Positions 24,864 through 33,268 of a DNA stretch of 64,000 bases are shown here, piece by piece. This stretch comes from JAQTNP01 sp964616145 (GTDB lineage Bacteria; Patescibacteriota; Minisyncoccia; Minisyncoccales; PEYH01), in the NCBI GenBank assembly GCA_964616145.1, contig CAZTRD010000001.1:72145-136144 (forward strand), read 5' to 3'. A program made the translations under genes and the position numbers. Positions within the stretch are counted from its first letter, which is position 1, and every line of letters begins with the position of its first letter. The notes under the pieces are model-generated. The model worked only from the letters and a program-made list of their open reading frames with translations. It was not told the DNA's origin and made no database searches.

Positions 24864-24949
24864 GGCGCTTGGAGGGCCTTGGCCCTGTCACGGCTATATC
24901 CAAGCTGTACCCAAGTGCCATTAAAGAATACCGCGAAACGGTATTTTTT
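24864..24949 (+). ncRNA. Small three-way-junction RNA with its own promoter and terminator
   Basis: The outer stem TGGCGCTTGG (24863-24872) pairs over 10 bp with CCAAGTGCCA (24911-24920). Inside are two hairpins, AGGGCC-TT-GGCCCT and ACGGCT/AGCTGT, giving a compact three-way junction of about 58 nt. A terminator follows at once: ATACCG (24928-24933), CGGTAT (24939-24944) and TTTTT. No gene upstream on the plus strand needs that terminator. The RNA lies antisense to the pth leader. I do not recognise the class; the purine-riboswitch and hammerhead cores are not present. Confidence 0.6.
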
Positions 24950-24984
24950 AATTTCTTTATGTTTCTATTATATCAAAACATGGA

Positions 24985-25013
24985 TTGACTACAAAATGCA
25001 ATTGTTATAACAT
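24985..25013 (+). promoter_or_regulatory. Promoter of the 25080 gene
   Basis: TTGACT (24985-24990), 17-nt spacer, TAACAT (25008-25013), with an overlapping TATAAC. Confidence 0.5.
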
Positions 25014-25079
25014 TTCTTTTAGTAGGCAAGAATGGTTCTTGCCAATTCGCAAACTTGCGAGAAAGGGTGGGTGAAAGTT

Positions 25080-25484
25080 ATGGAAGAAAAGAGCGTTCTT
25101 CAGTTGTATTCGATTCTCCTGCTCCATCCTGAAGTTCTGGATCCGCTGAAGCACTTGGGGCTGCCTCGGGATATCAAGCCCGAAGATCTGATCAGCTGCC
25201 TTGAGCTGTATCAGAGGATAGGGAAGTCCTATCAAGAACTTGTTCCTGAGGGAGATGACGGGGAGAGCGAAAGATTGAGGCTAGTTCACGATCTTCTCGA
25301 AGAGCTCTCAGGATGTTTCACCGAGCTGTCTGGCAACTTCGGGCCAAGGCCTATTCACAGGATCCGAAGAGCCATCCAGTGGTGGTGGCATCTTCATCTT
25401 CACGAGAATCTCCCCGGAGCGAAGATCGACGATCCCTACTTCATGGGGCCCAAGCATCTCAAACTGGATCCGGAGCGGGGATAG
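25080..25484 (+). CDS. GC-rich orphan protein, 134 aa, mainly alpha-helical
   Basis: The start ATG at 25080 is preceded by AAAGGGTGG. The product has no signal peptide or membrane segment. It has predicted helical stretches (KSVLQLYSILLLHPEVL, ERLRLVHDLLEELSGCF) and a Trp/His-rich segment IQWWWHLHLHENLPG. Codons are strongly C/G-ending, unlike neighbouring genes, which suggests recent acquisition or unusual expression. It has its own promoter, leader hairpins (GGCAAGA/GTTCTTGCC at 25025-25043) and terminator. No family is recognised. It could be a phage- or plasmid-derived helical protein. Confidence 0.6.
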   Translation: MEEKSVLQLYSILLLHPEVLDPLKHLGLPRDIKPEDLISCLELYQRIGKSYQELVPEGDDGESERLRLVHDLLEELSGCFTELSGNFGPRPIHRIRRAIQWWWHLHLHENLPGAKIDDPYFMGPKHLKLDPERG

Positions 25485-25505
25485 GAGCAGTTCGCGAGTT
25501 TGGAC

Positions 25506-25540
25506 GGGCTGCTGTTCGACGGACCAGCAGCCCACTTCTT
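25506..25540 (+). terminator. Terminator of the 25080 gene
   Basis: GGGCTGCTG (25506-25514) pairs perfectly with CAGCAGCCC (25525-25533). ACTTCTTTTG follows. Confidence 0.8.
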
Positions 25541-25584
25541 TTGTTTGCTAAATATCCAAAAGGATGTATAATAACAAAGACAAT

Positions 25585-26133
25585 ATGAATAAATTTCTTC
25601 AGATAGTTTGGGAATTAGTAAAAATTGGAGCAATAGCCTTGCTGATTGTAATACCAATCAGGCAATTTGTTTTCCAACCCTTTATCGTCAGGGGAGCAAG
25701 CATGGAGCCCAACTTTGAAGACTTTGATTACTTGATTATCAATGAGATAAGTTACAGATTTGATGACCCAGACAGAGGAGACGTTGTCATATTTGATAGT
25801 CCGATGAATTCATCCCAGAGATTCATAAAAAGAATAATTGGTTTGCCTGGAGAAACAGTCACAATCCAGTCAGGAGAAATTGCCATCAAAACAGAAAGCA
25901 AGACAATTACTTTGAATGAAGATATGTATTTGCCAACCAGTACCGTGACATCTAATTCCGGTCCTACTGTTCTTGGAGAAGATGAATATTTTGTCATGGG
26001 AGACAATAGACAATATTCATATGATTCTAGAATATTCGGAGCCGTTAAAAGAAATACAATAATAGGAAAAGTGGCTTTAAGATTTTCTATAGGTGGAGTT
26101 TTCGCCAGAAATCTTTTCCAAATAGCTCAATAA
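25585..26133 (+). CDS. lepB: Signal peptidase I
   Basis: LepB removes signal peptides from secreted proteins. The 182 aa protein has one N-terminal membrane helix (~10-27), box B RGASMEPNFEDFDYL with the nucleophile Ser39, and box D GDVVIFDSP...RFIKRIIGLPGE with the general base Lys82. Box E is MGDNRQYSYDSRIFGAV. A TATAAT box at 25567-25572 leaves a leader of only ~6 nt before the ATG at 25585, so translation is essentially leaderless. It likely processes the many surface proteins seen later in the window. hisS follows 1 nt after its stop. Confidence 0.95.
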   Translation: MNKFLQIVWELVKIGAIALLIVIPIRQFVFQPFIVRGASMEPNFEDFDYLIINEISYRFDDPDRGDVVIFDSPMNSSQRFIKRIIGLPGETVTIQSGEIAIKTESKTITLNEDMYLPTSTVTSNSGPTVLGEDEYFVMGDNRQYSYDSRIFGAVKRNTIIGKVALRFSIGGVFARNLFQIAQ

Positions 26134-26134
26134 T

Positions 26135-27430
26135 ATGAAGCAACCCAGTTTTAAATTCCAATCTCCTACAGGGATGAGAGATATTCTGCCAGAAGAACAG
26201 GTATATTTTGATGCCATAGAGGAAGTAGCCAGAAAATATGCCGGCTTCTATTCTTTCTTGAAAATAGAAACTCCGATTCTTGAAGATTATCAACTATTTG
26301 CAAAAGGGACAGGAGAAACAACAGATATAGTGGAAAAGCAGATGTATGTTTTAAAGACCAAAGGAGATGAAATACTGGTTTTAAGACCGGAATTTACTCC
26401 AAGTTTTGCTAGAGCATACTTTGAGAATGGGATGATTGCCTGGCCACATCCAGTGAAGTTATATACCCTAGGCCCGGTATTCAGATACGAAAAACCCCAG
26501 GCAGGAAGATACAGGCAATTCCATCAATTGAATTTTGAGACCTTTGGTTCAAAAAGACCGATTACGGATATTGAGACAATCTGGCTTTTCTATAATATCT
26601 TAAAGGACTTAAAGATTAAAGATTTAGCCGTGCAGATAAACAGCATAGGGGATTCCCAATGCCGGCCTTACTATAAAAAGGTATTGACCAGATATTTAAA
26701 ATCCCAGGAAAGGAATCTTTGCCCTACTTGCAAGAAAAGATTGAAAATAAATCCCTTAAGGGTTCTAGATTGTAAAGAAGAGAGGTGCCAAAGGGTAATT
26801 ACTGAGGCTCCACAGATTCTTGATCATCTCTGCGATGAATGCAAAGATCATTTCAAAAGAGTTTTGGAACATCTGGATGATTTAGAAATTCCATACATTT
26901 TGAATCCGTATTTGGTAAGGGGACTGGATTACTACACAAAAACAGTGTTTGAAATAATCTCCCAGTCTGGCCCTGAGGGAAGGCAGAATGCTTTGGTTGG
27001 AGGCGGAAGATACGATGACCTATTAAAGCTGATAGGAAAAAAGGATATCCCGGCTTGCGGAGGAGCTATGGGGATAGAGAGAGTTGTTTCTTTGATGAAA
27101 GAATCGGGATTCAAAATCCAACAGCAAGTTCCGCAGATATTCATTGCTCAATTAGGGGATAAAGCAAAAACTCAGACATTGAAGTTGATAGATGACTTAA
27201 GGAAAATGAATATTTTGGCCGAAGCTCAATTATCAAAAGATTCATTGACTAATCAGTTAAAAATTGCTAATAAGTTAAATGTGAAATTCGCTGTTATCAT
27301 TGGAGAAGAGGAAGTATTAAACAAATCGGTGATAATCAGAGATATGAGCAATGGAACGCAAACAAGCGTATCTTTTGATAAAGCAGCAGAGAAGATAAAG
27401 CAGAAGATTAAAGGTCAGAAAAAGATTTAA
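26135..27430 (+). CDS. hisS: Histidyl-tRNA synthetase
   Basis: This class II synthetase charges tRNA-His. The 431 aa protein has PTGMRDILPEEQ at the N-terminus and motif 2 as FRYEKPQAGRYRQFHQLNFE. The histidine-A signature is LVRGLDYYTKTVFEI. GGGRYDDL and GGAMGIERV (motif 3) follow, then a C-terminal anticodon-binding domain (~325-425). An insertion with CPTCKKRLKINPLRVLDCKEERC is the region that carries cysteines in many bacterial HisRS. Length is normal. The gene is 1 nt after lepB and 8 nt before the S21-like gene. Confidence 0.95.
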   Translation: MKQPSFKFQSPTGMRDILPEEQVYFDAIEEVARKYAGFYSFLKIETPILEDYQLFAKGTGETTDIVEKQMYVLKTKGDEILVLRPEFTPSFARAYFENGMIAWPHPVKLYTLGPVFRYEKPQAGRYRQFHQLNFETFGSKRPITDIETIWLFYNILKDLKIKDLAVQINSIGDSQCRPYYKKVLTRYLKSQERNLCPTCKKRLKINPLRVLDCKEERCQRVITEAPQILDHLCDECKDHFKRVLEHLDDLEIPYILNPYLVRGLDYYTKTVFEIISQSGPEGRQNALVGGGRYDDLLKLIGKKDIPACGGAMGIERVVSLMKESGFKIQQQVPQIFIAQLGDKAKTQTLKLIDDLRKMNILAEAQLSKDSLTNQLKIANKLNVKFAVIIGEEEVLNKSVIIRDMSNGTQTSVSFDKAAEKIKQKIKGQKKI

Positions 27431-27438
27431 ACTATACT

Positions 27439-27681
27439 ATGGAAGGAAAAGAAAAAAACAAAACAGGTCTTTTAATAGAAAAAAAAGACAGAGAGAATTC
27501 CAAACAATTGGTTGGGAGATTCTTTAGACATTTAAGACAGAGCGGGATAATGAGACAAGCCAAGGGTTCTATCTACAGAAAAAGACCCTTGAGCAGAGCT
27601 TCTAAAATCAAACAGGCTTTAAGAAGAAATGAATTAAGAATTATTCACGAGAAAGAAGAAAAAATGGGGAGAATTTCATAA
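27439..27681 (+). CDS. rpsU: Ribosomal protein bS21-like
   Basis: The 80 aa basic protein contains VGRFFRHLRQSGIMRQAKGS and YRKRPLSRASKIKQALRR. This follows the bS21 pattern: a first helix with F-x-R/K, a G-I turn, then a basic helix after a K-P element. The N-terminal ~25 residues are an extra charged tail. bS21 binds the 30S platform near the anti-SD of 16S rRNA and helps mRNA choice. This may matter here, since most leaders lack SD sequences. A terminator follows at 27700. Confidence 0.7.
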   Translation: MEGKEKNKTGLLIEKKDRENSKQLVGRFFRHLRQSGIMRQAKGSIYRKRPLSRASKIKQALRRNELRIIHEKEEKMGRIS

Positions 27682-27699
27682 TCTAAATACCAAAATATC

Positions 27700-27720
27700 A
27701 AAACCCCGAAGGGGGTTTTT
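27700..27720 (+). terminator. Terminator of the lepB-hisS-rpsU unit
   Basis: AAAACCCC (27700-27707), loop GAAG, GGGGTTTT (27712-27719). Confidence 0.85.
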
Positions 27721-27803
27721 GGTTTAGCAAAGCCATATGTTTGCTTTACATCTAAACTTTTGATAGGATAATATAATCTTGTTAAGTTTTGTATTCCTCA
27801 ACA

Positions 27804-28193
27804 ATGCTTGAAATTGCCAATCTAACTAAAACCAGAATAGATAAAAAACTCTTTGAAAAAATATACAAGGTTGTTTTGAAAGGAGAAAAAGCAAAAGGGG
27901 ATATTTCTTTGGTTTTTGTGGATTCAAGAAAGATGAAATCCTTAAATCTTTCTTGGAGAAAAAAGAATAGCTGTACCGATGTTTTATCTTTTGCAGGTAT
28001 TTCAGATAAAATTCTAGGAGAAATATTTATCTGCTCCGATTACATTAAAAAAATATCAGAGAATTACAAAGAAGAATTAGCCAGAACCTTTATCCATGGA
28101 ATTCTTCATCTTTTAGGGAAGGATCATAAAACAAAAAAGCAAACAGAAGAGATAATCAAATTAGAAAACAAATATATTAAAAAACTTTTTTAA
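27804..28193 (+). CDS. ybeY: Endoribonuclease YbeY
   Basis: YbeY is a zinc-dependent RNase for 16S rRNA maturation and ribosome quality control. The 129 aa product has the core SLVFVDSRKMKSLNLSWR, TDVLSFA and the metal motif FIHGILHLLGKDHKTKK (H-x3-H-x5-H). I start at ATG 27804 (MLEIANLTKTRI); a TATAAT around 27770 would give a leader of ~20 nt. It sits 5 nt before ftsA, so it may be co-transcribed with the division genes. Confidence 0.92.
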   Translation: MLEIANLTKTRIDKKLFEKIYKVVLKGEKAKGDISLVFVDSRKMKSLNLSWRKKNSCTDVLSFAGISDKILGEIFICSDYIKKISENYKEELARTFIHGILHLLGKDHKTKKQTEEIIKLENKYIKKLF

Positions 28194-28198
28194 AATAT

Positions 28199-29398
28199 AT
28201 GCCAAAAAATACTTTGATAAATGCTATTGACGTCGGCTCAAAAGAAATTAAAGGGATCGTAGTTTCTAAAAAATCAGATTCAGAAGAACTAGATGTTTTG
28301 GCATATCAAAGTATTCCATCAAGCGGATTGAGAAAAGGAATGGTTATCAATCCGGAAAAGACAACAACAGAAATAGTTCAATTAAAGCATCTTTTGGAAA
28401 AACAGAGCAATACTCATATTAAAGATGTTTTCATTAATATCGGAGGATATCATATTGCTGTAAAATATTCCAAAGGAGCTGTAGCTATTTCCAGGGCCGA
28501 TCAAAGGGTTTCTCAGGAAGATATAGGCAGGGTTTTAGAAGAGGCCAAGTCATTGGTTCCAATTACTTCTAATCAGGAAATAATAGATGAGTTTCCTATT
28601 GAGTATTCCATAGACAATGAAGCTGGAATCAAAAATCCTTTAGATCTTAAAGGAATTAAATTGGAAGCAAAGATTTTAGCTATTTGCGCCTTTTCTCCGT
28701 ATGTAAAAAATCTCGTACAATCATTTTTAGAAGCTGATTTGGAGATAAACGACACGGTACCGACTCCCTTAGCTTCAGCTGAAGCGGTATTAACTCCCCA
28801 GCAAAAAGAAGTAGGAGTTGTTTTAATTGATATCGGCTCAGAAAGCACGGGGATAGCTGTTTTTGAAGAAGAAATGCTTGCTCATTTAGCAATTCTCCCT
28901 ATCGGTTCTTCTCATGTTTCTAATGATATAGCGATAGCATTGCAAACAGATATTGATGTGGCAGAGAAAATCAAAATTCAGTTCGGCTCATATATTTTCA
29001 AGAATTCCGCTAAAAAGGAAAAGATAGAAATTGCTCCTGGGGAAATATTCTCATTTCCTATCAATAAGATGTCAAAAGCGGGAAAAGCAAGGATTTCAGA
29101 GATATTTGATTTAATTAAAAAAGAAATTAAAATAGCTCCTAAAAAAGGAAATCTTCCTGCCGGAGTTGTAATTGTGGGAGGAGGAGCTAACTTGCCTGGG
29201 ATCGTAGAATTTGCTAAAAAAGAACTTAATCTTCCGGCAAGAGTAGTTGTGCCGAGAGGATTTATCGGAATAGAGAAAAGTCCGTCCTTGGCAACTCTTT
29301 ATGGATTAGTATTGAGGGGATTAAGATCAGATGAAACTGAGCCCCAAAAAGAAATTTTCCCTTCATTTAAAAAACTATTTAAAATATTTCTGCCATGA
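28199..29398 (+). CDS. ftsA: Cell division protein FtsA
   Basis: FtsA is an actin-like ATPase that tethers FtsZ to the membrane. The 399 aa protein shows the phosphate-1 motif NAIDVGSKEIKGIVV, the 1C subdomain (VFINIGGYHIAV), phosphate-2 VVLIDIGSESTGIAVF and the adenosine motif VVIVGGGANLPGIVEFA. The extreme C-terminus KKLFKIFLP reads as the amphipathic membrane-targeting helix. Its stop overlaps the ftsZ start (ATGA). The partner FtsZ lacks its usual C-terminal tail, so the way the two interact here is uncertain. Confidence 0.93.
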   Translation: MPKNTLINAIDVGSKEIKGIVVSKKSDSEELDVLAYQSIPSSGLRKGMVINPEKTTTEIVQLKHLLEKQSNTHIKDVFINIGGYHIAVKYSKGAVAISRADQRVSQEDIGRVLEEAKSLVPITSNQEIIDEFPIEYSIDNEAGIKNPLDLKGIKLEAKILAICAFSPYVKNLVQSFLEADLEINDTVPTPLASAEAVLTPQQKEVGVVLIDIGSESTGIAVFEEEMLAHLAILPIGSSHVSNDIAIALQTDIDVAEKIKIQFGSYIFKNSAKKEKIEIAPGEIFSFPINKMSKAGKARISEIFDLIKKEIKIAPKKGNLPAGVVIVGGGANLPGIVEFAKKELNLPARVVVPRGFIGIEKSPSLATLYGLVLRGLRSDETEPQKEIFPSFKKLFKIFLP

Positions 29399-30336
29399 AA
29401 AACCAGGCTAGGATAAAAGTTGTAGGGATAGGGGGTTCTGGAGGAAATGCTGTTTCCAGAATGGCCAGATGTAATATCCAGGGGATAGAGTTGATTGCCA
29501 TCAACTCTGATTTTCAAGATCTAAAAAAAATCAAAGCTGATAAAAAAGTCCATATTGGTCTTGGTTTGACTCAAGGATTTGGAGCTGGAATGGACCCTAG
29601 CATAGGAGAAAAAGCAGCCATAGATTCTTTAAATGAGATAAAAGAGGTTTTGCAGCAAGGAGACATAATATTCGTTACCTGCGGCTTAGGCGGAGGAACA
29701 GGATCTGGGGCGGTCCCCATTATCGCCAATCTAGCTAAAAGCTTGGGAGCTTTAACTATAGCAGTAGTCACCTTGCCGTTTACTTTTGAAGGAGAGCAAA
29801 GGAAAAAGATCGCCAAAGTTGCTTTAGAAAAACTACAAGATAAAGTGGATACTTTGTTTGTTATCTCCAATAACAAGCTGTTAAACAATATTGATGAAAA
29901 AACAAGCTTGAATGACGCTTTCTGGAAAGCAGATGAAATATTAAGACAAGCAGTCCAGGGGATTTCCGATTTAATTGTCAGGCCCGGCTTGATTAATGTT
30001 AATTTTGCTGATCTGAAATCAATCATGAAAAATTCCGGATTTGCTCTATTCGGCGTAGGAAAAGCAAAAGGAGAAAACAAAGTTAAAGAAGCGGCTCATA
30101 AAGCAATCAATTCTCCGTTGTTGGACCTTACAACTTCAAAAGGTGCTCATGGAATTCTTTTCAATATTACCGGAGGAAAGAATTTAACTTTAAATGATGT
30201 TGAAGAAGCAGGGAAAATTATCACTCAAAACGCAGCAAGCGGAGCGAAAATAATATTTGGAGCGATTCAAGACGAAAAAAGATTTTCAGATGATGAAGTG
30301 GAGATTACAGTAATCGCTACTGGCATCCAAAAGTAG
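29395..30336 (+). CDS. ftsZ: Cell division protein FtsZ, without C-terminal linker and conserved tail
   Basis: FtsZ is the tubulin-like GTPase of the division ring. The 313 aa protein has IKVVGIGGSGGNAVSRM, NSDFQDL, the GGGTGSG signature (residues 99-105), the T7 synergy loop NVNFADLKSIM and the C-terminal GTPase-domain strands ending ITVIATGIQK. It stops there. The ~60-100 residue disordered linker and the final conserved peptide that normally binds FtsA/ZipA are missing, although ftsA is next door. The stop is a clean TAG, followed by a separate promoter, so there is no sign of a frameshift. Confidence 0.95.
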   Translation: MKNQARIKVVGIGGSGGNAVSRMARCNIQGIELIAINSDFQDLKKIKADKKVHIGLGLTQGFGAGMDPSIGEKAAIDSLNEIKEVLQQGDIIFVTCGLGGGTGSGAVPIIANLAKSLGALTIAVVTLPFTFEGEQRKKIAKVALEKLQDKVDTLFVISNNKLLNNIDEKTSLNDAFWKADEILRQAVQGISDLIVRPGLINVNFADLKSIMKNSGFALFGVGKAKGENKVKEAAHKAINSPLLDLTTSKGAHGILFNITGGKNLTLNDVEEAGKIITQNAASGAKIIFGAIQDEKRFSDDEVEITVIATGIQK

Positions 30337-30374
30337 TTCTATTTTAATCAATATATATCAGCGATTTCGGCCCA

Positions 30375-30405
30375 TTGACGAGGGTGCTGGTATTTCAGGT
30401 ATAAT
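30375..30405 (+). promoter_or_regulatory. Promoter of nrdD
   Basis: TTGACG (30375-30380) and TATAAT (30400-30405) with a rather long 19-nt spacer, about 28 nt before the nrdD ATG. Confidence 0.55.
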
Positions 30406-30433
30406 AGAGGATTAAAATTAACCTGCTGGAAAA

Positions 30434-32581
30434 ATGATAAAAGAAAATATAGAAACCGTGAAAGCAAAGATCAGTCAAGTTCAAAAAAGAGATGGTACAA
30501 TTATTGACTTCGACCAAGACAGAATAACTCAAGCAATATTCAAAGCAATAACAGCGACTAACCAGGGAGATGGAGAAATTTCAAAGAGGGTTTCCAACAG
30601 AGTAGTAGATATTTTAAACAGAAGATTTAAAAACGGAGAGATTCCTAATGTAGAACAGATACAAGATGTGATAGAGGAGGTTTTAATCCTGGAAGAATTG
30701 GTGGAAACGGCTAAGGCCTACATCATTTACCGCGAACAAAGAAGAGCTATCAGAGAAGCAGTCCTCACAGCAGAAGAAGCAGTAGATAGGGTTGATCATT
30801 ATCTTGAAAAACTTGATTGGGAAGTAAAGGAAAATGCCAACATGACATTTTCCTTGCAAGGGTTAAATCATTACGGAGTTTCATATATTGTAAAAAGGTA
30901 TTGGTTGAAAAAAGTATACCCTAAAGAAATCCAGCAAGCGAATGAATCAGGAGATTTTCATTTGCATAATCTGGATACATTAGCTTGTTATTGCATGGGC
31001 TGGGATTTATACGATCTTTTGGTCAAAGGGTTCGGCGGAGTAGCTGGTAAAGTAGAATCAAGGCCGGCAAAACATTTCAGGGCGATTCTTGGCCAAGTCG
31101 TGAATTTTTTATACACTCTTCAGGGAGAATGCGCAGGAGCTGTCGCTTTTTCTAATTTTGATACTCTTTTAGCTCCGTTTATCAGATACGATAATCTCAA
31201 TTATCAGCAGGTGAAACAAGCATTTCAGGAATTCTTGTATAACATGGCTGTTCCCACAAGAGTAGGGTTTCAATGTCCGTTTTCAAATATTACTTTGGAT
31301 TTAAAACCTGCTTCTATATATGCAGATCAGCCAGTAATCTGCGGAGGCAAGCCGCAAAAGGAAACATACAAAGAGTTTGCGGAAGAAGTGAAGATTTTTG
31401 ATAAGGCCTTCTACGAAGTAATGCTTGAAGGGGATAAAAATGGGAGGCCATTTCATTTCCCGATACCGACAATTAACATTACAAAGGACTTTCCTTGGGA
31501 CGATCCAACTTTTGATGGATTGTTTGAGGCCTCTGCCAAATACGGCATTAACTATTTTGCCAATTATATCAATTCAGAAATGAAACCGGATGATGTCAGG
31601 TCAATGTGCTGCCGCTTAAGATTAAATCTCAAGGAATTATATAACAGGGGAGGCGGAGGATTGTTCGGGGCAGGAGCTCTAACTGGTTCAATCGGGGTTG
31701 TGACAATTAATATGCCAAGAATCGGCTATACCTCTAAGACCAAAAAAGAGTTTTTGGATAAATTAGGCAAGGCAATGGATTTAGCCAAAGAAAGTTTGGA
31801 AATTAAAAGAAAAACAATAGAGAAATTCATTGAAAAAGGGCTTTATCCATATTCCAGATTCTATCTTTCAGGAGTAAAGAAAGCCAAAGGAGAATATTTT
31901 GCCAATCATTTTGCCACAATAGGACTGATTGGCATGAATGAAGCAATGCTTAATTTTATTGGGGAAGATATTACTACTCAAAGGGGAAGAAAAACAGCTC
32001 TGGATATAATGAACTATATGAGGGGTAAATTGGTGGTATACCAAGAGGAAACCGAGCATATATATAATCTAGAAGCAACGCCGGCAGAATCTACCGGATA
32101 CAGATTAGCCCAGAAAGACAAAGAAGTATTTCCTGAAATAATCACAGCTGGAATTAAAAAAACCCCGTATTATACCAATAGCACTCAATTGCCTGTTAAT
32201 TTTACCGATGATGCATTTGAAGCGTTAAAGCTTCAAGATGATCTTCAATGCCAATATACGGGAGGAACAGTATTACATATGTTTTTAGGAGAAAGAGTCG
32301 GAGATGCTAATTTAGTAAAGGCATTGGTAAAGAAAACATTTGAGAATTTTAAACTTCCATACATTACTATTACTCCGACATTCTCGATTTGTCCTATTCA
32401 TGGATATTTAAGCGGAGAACATTTCCTCTGTCCTCAATGTACTGTTGAACAACCATGCGAAGTATATTCAAGAGTTGTTGGGTATTTAAGACCGGTAATG
32501 CAATGGAACGAAGGGAAACAACAGGAATTTAAGGATAGAAAAGAATTTAAAATAAAAGCCAGTGAGCTTAACAAGACATGA
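30434..32581 (+). CDS. nrdD: Anaerobic ribonucleoside-triphosphate reductase
   Basis: NrdD makes deoxynucleotides without oxygen using a glycyl radical. The 715 aa protein opens with an ATP-cone (KRDGTIIDFDQDRITQAIFKA). The barrel carries NLDTLACYCMGWDLYDLL and VGFQCPFSNITLDLKP. The C-terminal zinc site has CPIHGYLSGEHFLCPQC, and the radical loop is RVVGYLRPVMQWNEGK. The activase gene overlaps by 4 nt. An enzyme of this class restricts dNTP synthesis to anoxic conditions unless an aerobic reductase exists outside the window. Confidence 0.95.
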   Translation: MIKENIETVKAKISQVQKRDGTIIDFDQDRITQAIFKAITATNQGDGEISKRVSNRVVDILNRRFKNGEIPNVEQIQDVIEEVLILEELVETAKAYIIYREQRRAIREAVLTAEEAVDRVDHYLEKLDWEVKENANMTFSLQGLNHYGVSYIVKRYWLKKVYPKEIQQANESGDFHLHNLDTLACYCMGWDLYDLLVKGFGGVAGKVESRPAKHFRAILGQVVNFLYTLQGECAGAVAFSNFDTLLAPFIRYDNLNYQQVKQAFQEFLYNMAVPTRVGFQCPFSNITLDLKPASIYADQPVICGGKPQKETYKEFAEEVKIFDKAFYEVMLEGDKNGRPFHFPIPTINITKDFPWDDPTFDGLFEASAKYGINYFANYINSEMKPDDVRSMCCRLRLNLKELYNRGGGGLFGAGALTGSIGVVTINMPRIGYTSKTKKEFLDKLGKAMDLAKESLEIKRKTIEKFIEKGLYPYSRFYLSGVKKAKGEYFANHFATIGLIGMNEAMLNFIGEDITTQRGRKTALDIMNYMRGKLVVYQEETEHIYNLEATPAESTGYRLAQKDKEVFPEIITAGIKKTPYYTNSTQLPVNFTDDAFEALKLQDDLQCQYTGGTVLHMFLGERVGDANLVKALVKKTFENFKLPYITITPTFSICPIHGYLSGEHFLCPQCTVEQPCEVYSRVVGYLRPVMQWNEGKQQEFKDRKEFKIKASELNKT

Positions 32582-33267
32582 TATATGGAGGATTGCAAAA
32601 ATTAACATTGATAGATTTCCCGGGGAAATTAGCAGCTACAATATTTCTCAGCGGGTGCAATTTTCGTTGCCCATTCTGCTACAACCCGGATCTAGTTTTG
32701 CCAGAGAAAATTTCTTCTTTTAATGAGGAAGAGATATTTTCTTTCCTGAACAAAAGAAAAGGAATGCTTGATGGTGTTGTTATTTGCGGGGGAGAGCCAA
32801 CGATACACAAAGATCTTATGCAGCTTGCCAAAAGAATCAAGGAAATGGGATTTGCTGTAAAACTAGATACAAATGGCTCTGATCCGGAGATTCTTGATAA
32901 TCTGATTTCCAGGAATTTGATTGACTATATTGCCATGGATGTCAAAGCTCCAAGAGAAAAATATGAAGCCCTGGCAGGCAAAGGGATTGATTTACAAAGG
33001 ATAGAGGAAAGTATAGGTATCTTAAAAGAAGAAAGAACAGATTATGAATTTAGGACTACTGTTATTCCTCTGCTTTTAGAAAAAGAGGATATTCTTTCCA
33101 TTACTCAATGGATTAAACCGGCTAAAAGGTATTTCTTGCAGCAATTCAGAGCAGAGAATAATCTGGATCCGGAATTTCAGAAATTGAATCCGTATTCCAT
33201 GGAATATTTGATAGATATAAAAGAAGCAATTGCCCCGTTTTTTGATGTATGCCAAGTCAGAAAATAA
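32578..33267 (+). CDS. nrdG: Anaerobic ribonucleotide reductase activating protein (radical SAM)
   Basis: This enzyme installs the glycyl radical on NrdD. The 229 aa protein has GCNFRCPFCYNPDLV, the CxxxCxxC motif for the 4Fe-4S cluster, and VVICGGEPTIHKD, the GGEP motif binding SAM. Further elements are LDTNGSDPEIL and YIAMDVKAPREKY. It belongs to the NrdG2/PflA-like group, longer than E. coli NrdG. The ATG overlaps the nrdD stop, supporting the pairing. It ends 1 nt before the comEC start. Confidence 0.92.
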   Translation: MIYGGLQKLTLIDFPGKLAATIFLSGCNFRCPFCYNPDLVLPEKISSFNEEEIFSFLNKRKGMLDGVVICGGEPTIHKDLMQLAKRIKEMGFAVKLDTNGSDPEILDNLISRNLIDYIAMDVKAPREKYEALAGKGIDLQRIEESIGILKEERTDYEFRTTVIPLLLEKEDILSITQWIKPAKRYFLQQFRAENNLDPEFQKLNPYSMEYLIDIKEAIAPFFDVCQVRK

Positions 33268-33268
33268 T

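Noticed and set aside
24826..24921. N-terminal extension of pth
   Set aside because: It would read through the small RNA and adds sequence unlike Pth, whose family begins at MNQNTFLIVGLGNPG.
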